Source of the DNA: Streptomyces lilacinus
GTDB taxonomy: Bacteria; Actinomycetota; Actinomycetes; Streptomycetales; Streptomycetaceae
DNA length: 8,876 nt
Reading direction: 5' to 3'
Assembly (NCBI GenBank): GCA_000715685.1
Contig: KL569390.1
Span: forward strand, 1 to 8,876
The notes under the pieces were generated by a model. The model saw nothing but the letters and a program-made list of their open reading frames with translations, was not told where the DNA came from and searched no databases. Shown piece by piece: positions 4,948 through 8,876 of the stretch; the first letter of the stretch is position 1, and each line of letters starts with the position of its first letter. The position numbers were made by a program, and so were the translations under genes.

Positions 4948-6345
4948 GTGACCACGACTTTGAGCAAGCCAACTCCCGTCCGGCCCCCGGCTGCCGGCCC
5001 GCGCCGGGTGCCGTCCGCGGTGATTCTCGGCGCGGCGCTGCTGGGATTCTTCGTGATCGGTCTGGACGCGTCGGCCGTGAACGTCGCTCTCCCCGCCATC
5101 GGGCGGACGCTGGGCGGCAGCACGGCCGGACTGCAGTGGATCGTCGACGCCTACACGCTGATGTTCGCGGCACTCATGCTGTCGGCCGGAGCGCTCTCCG
5201 ACCGCGTCGGCGCCAACCGGGTCTTCGCCCTCGGCCTGACGGTGTTCACCGCGGCATCGGTGGCCTGCGGTCTGGCGCCCTCCCTGGGACCGCTGATCGG
5301 TGCCCGCCTGGTGCAGGGCTGCGCGGCGGCCGTCATGCTCCCCTCGTCGCTGGCGCTCGTCCGCCAGGAGTTCCCCGACGCGGCCGAGCGCGCCAGGGCG
5401 ATCGCCCTGTGGACGGTCGGCGGCGCCGTCTCGACCGCCGCGGGCCCGGTGGTCGGGGGAGCGCTGACCAGCTCCCTGGGCTGGCAGGCGATCTTCTTCC
5501 TCAACGTGCCGGTCGGCCTGCTCACCCTCGCCGTCCTGACCCGGGTGCCCCGCTCGCCCCGCCGCGCGGCGTCCCTCGACCCCGTGGGACAGCTGACGGC
5601 GGTCCTCGCGCTGGGCGCCCTGACCTACGGGGTGATCGAGGGCGGAGCGGCCGGCTTCGACACGCCCGCCGCCGTGGGCAGCCTGCTCGTCGCCGGCCTG
5701 GCGACGGTCGCCTTCGTCGTCACCGAAGCCCGCGTCGCCGATCCCATGGTGCCCCTGAGCCTGTTCCGGTCCCGCACCGCGACCGTCAGCCTCCTGATCG
5801 GTTTCGCCATCAACGCGGCGTACTACGGCACGGTGTTCGTCCTCAGCCTGTTCTTCCAGGAGATCCTCGGCCAGTCCGCGGTGACCGCCGGGCTGCTGTT
5901 CCTGCCCATGACCGCACTGATCGCGGGCGCCAACGTGGCCTCCGCCAGGGCCGCCGCGCGCTTCGGCCCGCGTTTTCCGATCGCGGTCGGGCAGCTGGCC
6001 TGCGTCCTGGGCCTGCTCGCTCTCCTCACGGTGGACGCGAGCACGAACAAGGTCCTCGTCGCCTTCATGCTGGCCCCCGTCGGCATCGGCCTCGGCTTCG
6101 CCGTCCCGTCCCTGACCGCCGCGATGCTGGGCGACATCGACCCCGAACGCGCGGGCATGGCGGGCGGAGTGCTCAACGCGGCCCGCCAGACCGGCGGCGC
6201 CATGGCCGTCGCCGCCTTCGGCGCGTTCGTCTCGGACCGGTCCTCGTTCGTCCCGGGCATGCGCCTCAGCCTGTTCGTCGCCGCCGTCCTGCTCCTGGCG
6301 ACGAGCGTCGCGGCGCGCGCCCTGCCCCGTAGCCGGCGGGGCTGA
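4948..6345 (+). CDS. DHA2-family MFS multidrug exporter, 14 membrane segments (Mmr/QacA-like)
   Basis: This 465-residue inner-membrane protein is a proton-coupled major facilitator of the DHA2 family. Fourteen hydrophobic segments can be placed at about 23-43, 62-80, 92-110, 114-136, 151-172, 178-198, 213-231, 240-259, 278-303, 313-331, 344-361, 367-388, 408-427 and 439-457. Family motifs are present: GLDASAVNVALPAIG in segment 1 (Asp40), LQWIVDAYTL (62-71), motif A GALSDRVGANRV (81-92), and the antiporter motif C GGAVSTAAGPVVGG (158-171). Its length is close to that of Mmr, the methylenomycin exporter. The GTG at 4948 has GAGAGGA at 4933-4939, spaced 8 nt; an open frame back to 4636 overlaps the regulator gene and is rejected. 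It is divergent from the MmyB-type regulator and followed after 32 nt by an acetyltransferase, likely in one operon. The substrate is unknown and could be a drug, a self-made metabolite or a stress product. Confidence 0.93.
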   Translation: MTTTLSKPTPVRPPAAGPRRVPSAVILGAALLGFFVIGLDASAVNVALPAIGRTLGGSTAGLQWIVDAYTLMFAALMLSAGALSDRVGANRVFALGLTVFTAASVACGLAPSLGPLIGARLVQGCAAAVMLPSSLALVRQEFPDAAERARAIALWTVGGAVSTAAGPVVGGALTSSLGWQAIFFLNVPVGLLTLAVLTRVPRSPRRAASLDPVGQLTAVLALGALTYGVIEGGAAGFDTPAAVGSLLVAGLATVAFVVTEARVADPMVPLSLFRSRTATVSLLIGFAINAAYYGTVFVLSLFFQEILGQSAVTAGLLFLPMTALIAGANVASARAAARFGPRFPIAVGQLACVLGLLALLTVDASTNKVLVAFMLAPVGIGLGFAVPSLTAAMLGDIDPERAGMAGGVLNAARQTGGAMAVAAFGAFVSDRSSFVPGMRLSLFVAAVLLLATSVAARALPRSRRG

Positions 6346-6363
6346 GGCGGCGGCCCGTTCCGT

Positions 6364-6369
6364 GGGGAG
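6364..6369 (+). promoter_or_regulatory. Ribosome binding site favouring the GTG start of the acetyltransferase
   Basis: GGGGAG lies 8 nt before the GTG at 6378. The alternative ATG at 6414 has only GGTGGGG ending 2 nt before it, too close for a normal site. Confidence 0.55.
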
Positions 6370-6377
6370 AAAATCGC

Positions 6378-7292
6378 GTGCTTCCGGACCAAAGCGGCTT
6401 CTACGGTGGGGCAATGGACTCCGTACGGGTACGACCGATGCGCGAGGGCGATCTCGAGTCCGCGGAACGCGCCTCGGCGGTGACGTTCCTCGCGGCGGAT
6501 CGGCTGAGCAGAAGAGTCGGCGCACCGGAGCCGGAACCGCGTTCAGCCGCCGGCTCGAAGCAGTGGATCGACCGGATGCGGTTCTTCCTGACGGTGGATC
6601 CGGACGGCTGCTGGGTGGCGGACGTCGACGGCGACGTCGTCGGTTTCGCGATCTCGCAGAATCGCGGCCGCCTGTGGTACTTGGCGACCTACGGCGTGCT
6701 GCCCGACCACCAGGGCAAGGGAATCGGCAAGCGCCTGATGGACGCCGTCCTGGCGCACGCCGACGGCCGACCCGGCATGTTCTCGTCCACCGTGCACCCC
6801 GGGGCGACTCGCCGCTACCGGCTGGCCGGCTTCTCGCTGCACCCGCAGATGCACATGGTCGGCACCGTCGACCGGTCCACGCTCCCGGCGGTCACCGGAC
6901 TCCGGGAAGGGGAGATCGACGACCTCGCGTGGATGGACCGGCTGGACCGGGACCTCCGCGGGGCCGGCCACGGCCCCGACCACCCCTACATGCTGAACAC
7001 CCTGCGACTGGTCGTGTCCCGGGCGAAGGGCCGGCCGGGATACGTGTACCTCGGCGACCGCGGGCAGGCCGTCCTGCTCGCCGCCGCGCACCCGCGGACC
7101 GCCCGCGATCTCTTGTGGGAGGCGCTGGCCTCGGCACGGGGGGACACCCTCGTCAACTGCGTCACCGTCGCCAACGAGTGGGCCGTGGACGTCGGCCTGG
7201 CGGCGCGCCTCGACATCGGCCAGGAGGGATACCTCGCGGTCCGCGGCATGAACGCCCCCGCCCCCTACCTCGCCGGCGGCCACTTCCTCTGA
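6378..7292 (+). CDS. GNAT-family N-acetyltransferase with C-terminal second domain
   Basis: This 304-residue protein (numbered from the GTG at 6378) transfers an acyl group from acetyl-CoA to an unknown acceptor. The N-terminal GNAT domain spans about residues 15-165: strand VRVRPMREGD (16-25), WVADVDGDVVGFAISQ (79-94), then LATYGVLPDHQGKGIGKRLM (102-121), which holds the Q-x-x-G-x-G acetyl-CoA pyrophosphate loop (112-117), and RRYRLAGFSLHPQMHM (145-160). The remaining 140 residues resemble the second, degenerate GNAT-like domain of YitH/HolE-type acetyltransferases (Pfam Acetyltransf_18); that assignment is from memory of the fold. A start at the ATG at 6414 is possible, because conserved sequence begins close to it; it would remove 12 residues. 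It follows the exporter by 32 nt on the same strand, so acetylation of the exported compound, or an unrelated housekeeping role, are both open. It ends 28 nt from the convergent MerR gene. Confidence 0.85.
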   Translation: MLPDQSGFYGGAMDSVRVRPMREGDLESAERASAVTFLAADRLSRRVGAPEPEPRSAAGSKQWIDRMRFFLTVDPDGCWVADVDGDVVGFAISQNRGRLWYLATYGVLPDHQGKGIGKRLMDAVLAHADGRPGMFSSTVHPGATRRYRLAGFSLHPQMHMVGTVDRSTLPAVTGLREGEIDDLAWMDRLDRDLRGAGHGPDHPYMLNTLRLVVSRAKGRPGYVYLGDRGQAVLLAAAHPRTARDLLWEALASARGDTLVNCVTVANEWAVDVGLAARLDIGQEGYLAVRGMNAPAPYLAGGHFL

Positions 7293-7320
7293 CGCCGCTC
7301 CAAGAAAGCCCCCCCCCGGC

Positions 7321-8259
7321 TCAGGCAGCCGTACCGGCGACCTGGGTGTCCAGGGCGGCGAGGAGCCAGTCGTGGGCGGCGCCGGGGGTCGGCTCCGGTG
7401 GGCCGGACGGCGGGGAGGTCAGTTCGGCGACGAGGTGCCAGTAGCGGTCGATACGGGGATCCGCGGCGAGCACGCCGCTGAGCTCGCGACGGAAGGCGGG
7501 CGTGTCGCGCGTGCCGCGCGAGCGGGCGTAGGCGGCGACGAAGCAGTCGAGCGCTTCGCCCTCGTACGGCGCCCGCCGCGCTCGCAGGTGCGGCGACGCC
7601 AGCTCGTAGGCCTCGGCGAGACCCTCGTAGAGCACGGCCGGGCGGTAGCCCTCGTCGGACCGGTGCGCCGCCGGCTGCCAGTGCGCGGTGTCGGTGGTTC
7701 CGGGGCAGGGGGCGGAGACGAAGGCGTGCAGCCGGGCGAACGTCAGCACCTGGGCCGGCGTCGGGTTCTCCGGCAGTTGTGGCACCGCCCGTTCGACGAC
7801 CGCCGCCACGACGCGGGCCGGCATCCGCGGGGGCAGCCAGCGCCGCCAGAAACGCGCCAGCGCGGCCGTGCTGGGCGGGGTGGACACCGCGCCGATCAGG
7901 CGCAGCCGCTCGGCGCGCTCCTCGGGGCCGCAGTCCCGCAGCAGTTGGAGGGCGGCCTCCCGCCAGCGCAGCGCCGCCAGTTGCGAGCCGATGTCGCGCA
8001 ACTGCCCCGCGATGACGTCCTCCAGCGCGTCCTCCCGGTCGAGGACCCGGCCCACGTCCGGGACCGGCAGGTCGAGGGTGCGCAGGGAACGGATCAGGCG
8101 GAGCCGGTCGAGCGCCTCGGGGCCGTACCGGCGATGCCCCCCGGCGCTGCGGGCGGCCTCCGGCAGCAGACCGCGATCGGAGTAGAAGCGGACGGTCTTG
8201 ACGGTGACGCCCGCGTGTTCGGCGAGCTCCCCGATGCTCCACATGCCGTCAGGTGACAC
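7321..8259 (-). CDS. MerR-family transcriptional regulator with long C-terminal domain
   Basis: This 312-residue protein begins with a MerR winged helix-turn-helix: MWSIGELAEHAGVTVKTVRFYSDRGLLP (6-33), then the wing with GGHRRYG (40-46) and ALDRLRLIRSLRTLDLPVPDVGRVL (49-73). The dimerisation helix follows at about 78-108. About 200 residues remain (110-312), far longer than metal-sensing MerR proteins, and form an all-helical, Trp-rich C-terminal region likely to bind an organic ligand. Cys110, Cys185 and Cys239 do not form the clustered metal-binding motifs of MerR or CueR. The start is the GTG at 8259, with GGGGGAGG at 8268-8275 spaced 8 nt; the internal ATG at 8244 is too far from it. It is divergent from the alpha/beta hydrolase, and the shared spacer has a long-spacer promoter of the type MerR proteins untwist, so control of the hydrolase is likely. 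Confidence 0.92.
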   Translation of the reverse strand: MSPDGMWSIGELAEHAGVTVKTVRFYSDRGLLPEAARSAGGHRRYGPEALDRLRLIRSLRTLDLPVPDVGRVLDREDALEDVIAGQLRDIGSQLAALRWREAALQLLRDCGPEERAERLRLIGAVSTPPSTAALARFWRRWLPPRMPARVVAAVVERAVPQLPENPTPAQVLTFARLHAFVSAPCPGTTDTAHWQPAAHRSDEGYRPAVLYEGLAEAYELASPHLRARRAPYEGEALDCFVAAYARSRGTRDTPAFRRELSGVLAADPRIDRYWHLVAELTSPPSGPPEPTPGAAHDWLLAALDTQVAGTAA

Positions 8260-8262
8260 GGC

Positions 8263-8293
8263 TTGAACCTCCCCCAGCTGGAACTTTTACCGT
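8263..8293 (+). promoter_or_regulatory. Candidate MerR-controlled promoter of the hydrolase, 19-bp spacer
   Basis: TTGAAC (8263-8268) and TACCGT (8288-8293) are separated by exactly 19 bases, the overlong spacing typical of MerR-activated promoters. The spacer contains the 8-bp palindrome CCAGCTGG (8274-8281), centred within half a base of the spacer midpoint. The outer arms are not symmetric, so the operator is not certain. The merR ribosome binding site lies in the same spacer on the other strand, so binding could also limit merR expression. Confidence 0.45.
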
Positions 8294-8356
8294 ACCGGCG
8301 AGCGCGGGAGGCCGGTGCGGCCGGGCCCGCGGACCACGGCGTACGAGGAGAGGTTC

Positions 8357-8876
8357 ATGACGGCATTCATCCTGGTGTCGGGCGCCCACACCGGCGGCTG
8401 GACCTGGCGGGAGGTGGCCGACCGGCTGAGGGAGTCGGGGCACGAGGCGCACCCGGTGACGCTCACCGGCATGGGCGACCGCCGCCACCTGGCGGGTCCC
8501 GAGACGGATCTGGAAACCCACGTCGAGGACGTGGTGCAGCTGATCGACCATCTGGACGCGTCGGACGTGGTGCTGGTCGGCCACTGCTACGGCATCCACC
8601 CGGTGCTCGGCGCCGCCGACCGGCGTCCGGAGCGGATCGCCCGGATCGTCCACCTGGACGCGGGCATGCCCCAGGACGGCGACCCGGCCCTCAACCTGGT
8701 GCCCGACCCGGAGCTCCGCGACCGGATCCTGAACGCGCCGAACCCGGCCGAGCGGACCGAGGACGACTGGCGCATCCCGCCGCCGCCCCTCGACGAATGG
8801 CAGCGCTGGGGCAGCGTCGCCGGCGTCCCCGCGGACGCGCTCGCACGGCTGGCCCGCCTCGCCGCACCGCAGCCGG
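8357..8876 (+). CDS. Alpha/beta-hydrolase-fold protein with Cys nucleophile, C-terminus beyond the window
   Basis: The ATG at 8357 has GAGGAGAGG at 8345-8353 and opens a frame of 173 codons that runs off the right edge. The N-terminal half of an alpha/beta hydrolase is clear: FILVSGAHTGGWTWREVADRL (4-24, strand 3 and the oxyanion-hole region), HPVTLTGMGDR (32-42), LETHVEDVVQLIDHL (52-66), the nucleophile elbow VLVGHCYGI (72-80) and PERIARIVHLDAGMPQDG (91-108). This is the layout of the EstC / hydroxynitrile-lyase-like group, in which the elbow normally reads Gly-His-Ser-x-Gly. Here residue 77 is Cys (TGC at 8585-8587). Cys nucleophiles occur in dienelactone hydrolase and some acyltransferases, so the protein could be a thiol-type hydrolase or an acyl transferase, or it could have lost esterase activity. 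The general acid and His lie beyond the window. It is divergent from the MerR gene and probably under its control. Confidence 0.87.
   Translation, partial: MTAFILVSGAHTGGWTWREVADRLRESGHEAHPVTLTGMGDRRHLAGPETDLETHVEDVVQLIDHLDASDVVLVGHCYGIHPVLGAADRRPERIARIVHLDAGMPQDGDPALNLVPDPELRDRILNAPNPAERTEDDWRIPPPPLDEWQRWGSVAGVPADALARLARLAAPQP

Noticed and set aside
3963..6332. A 789-codon plus-strand open frame covering the regulator and the exporter
   Set aside because: It runs antisense to the XRE gene and out of frame with the exporter, has Arg/Pro/Gly-rich translation without domains, and is the long shadow frame expected in GC-rich DNA.
4372..6525. A 717-codon minus-strand open frame
   Set aside because: It lies antisense to the exporter, its translation is low-complexity and rich in Arg, Gly, Glu and Gln, and the plus-strand exporter is unmistakable.
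7276..7298. A GCGGC/GCCGC stem as terminator of the exporter-GNAT unit
   Set aside because: Only 5 bp with a 13-nt loop in very GC-rich sequence; chance is sufficient.
7309..7317. A run of nine C bases between the GNAT and MerR stop codons
   Set aside because: It lies in the short convergent gap after both stops, so it affects no protein. It may be a length-variable homopolymer or sequencing error, with no sign of function.

Overview
The window is very GC-rich, its codons mostly end in G or C, and it uses GTG as well as ATG starts with GGAG/GGGGGAGG-type ribosome binding sites. Gene families typical of actinomycetes fill it: an MmyB-type XRE regulator, an Mmr-like exporter and a large MerR regulator. 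A Streptomyces or close-relative chromosome is the natural reading, inferred from the sequence alone. Eight genes occupy almost all of it. No gap exceeds about 190 bases, and I see no RNA gene, insertion sequence, CRISPR array or phage gene.

Left part (1-1932, minus strand): a DMT/EamA-like membrane protein running off the left edge, preceded by a secreted class C beta-lactamase-fold serine hydrolase. The hydrolase gene carries the only in-frame TTA leucine codon I found in the window, in its signal peptide, and has an atypical third active-site motif.

Rest of the window (2091-8876): three consecutive units with the same layout, a regulator on the minus strand facing an effector on the plus strand. 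(1) A MarR regulator with a Cys-x3-Cys pair faces an Old Yellow Enzyme-type ene-reductase; the shared promoter region holds two copies of the dyad TTGGCC-R-GCCAA (R = G or A), 44 bp apart, and a 16-bp perfect tandem duplication forms most of the marR leader. (2) An MmyB/MLTR-type XRE regulator faces a 14-segment DHA2 (Mmr/QacA-like) exporter followed 32 nt later by a GNAT acetyltransferase; a 7-bp perfect inverted repeat sits across the regulator's start codon. (3) A MerR regulator with a long C-terminal domain faces an alpha/beta hydrolase whose expected nucleophile Ser is Cys; the spacer region has a promoter-like TTGAAC-N19-TACCGT, the long spacing used by MerR-controlled promoters. The hydrolase is cut by the right edge.

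The most coherent reading is a cluster of small, separately controlled chemical-stress or detoxification modules (reduction of electrophiles, efflux plus acetylation, hydrolysis or acyl transfer). No module is a wholly new kind of system. The most unusual points are the Cys-nucleophile hydrolase, the candidate Cys-sensing MarR/ene-reductase switch, and the candidate bldA-dependent secreted hydrolase.
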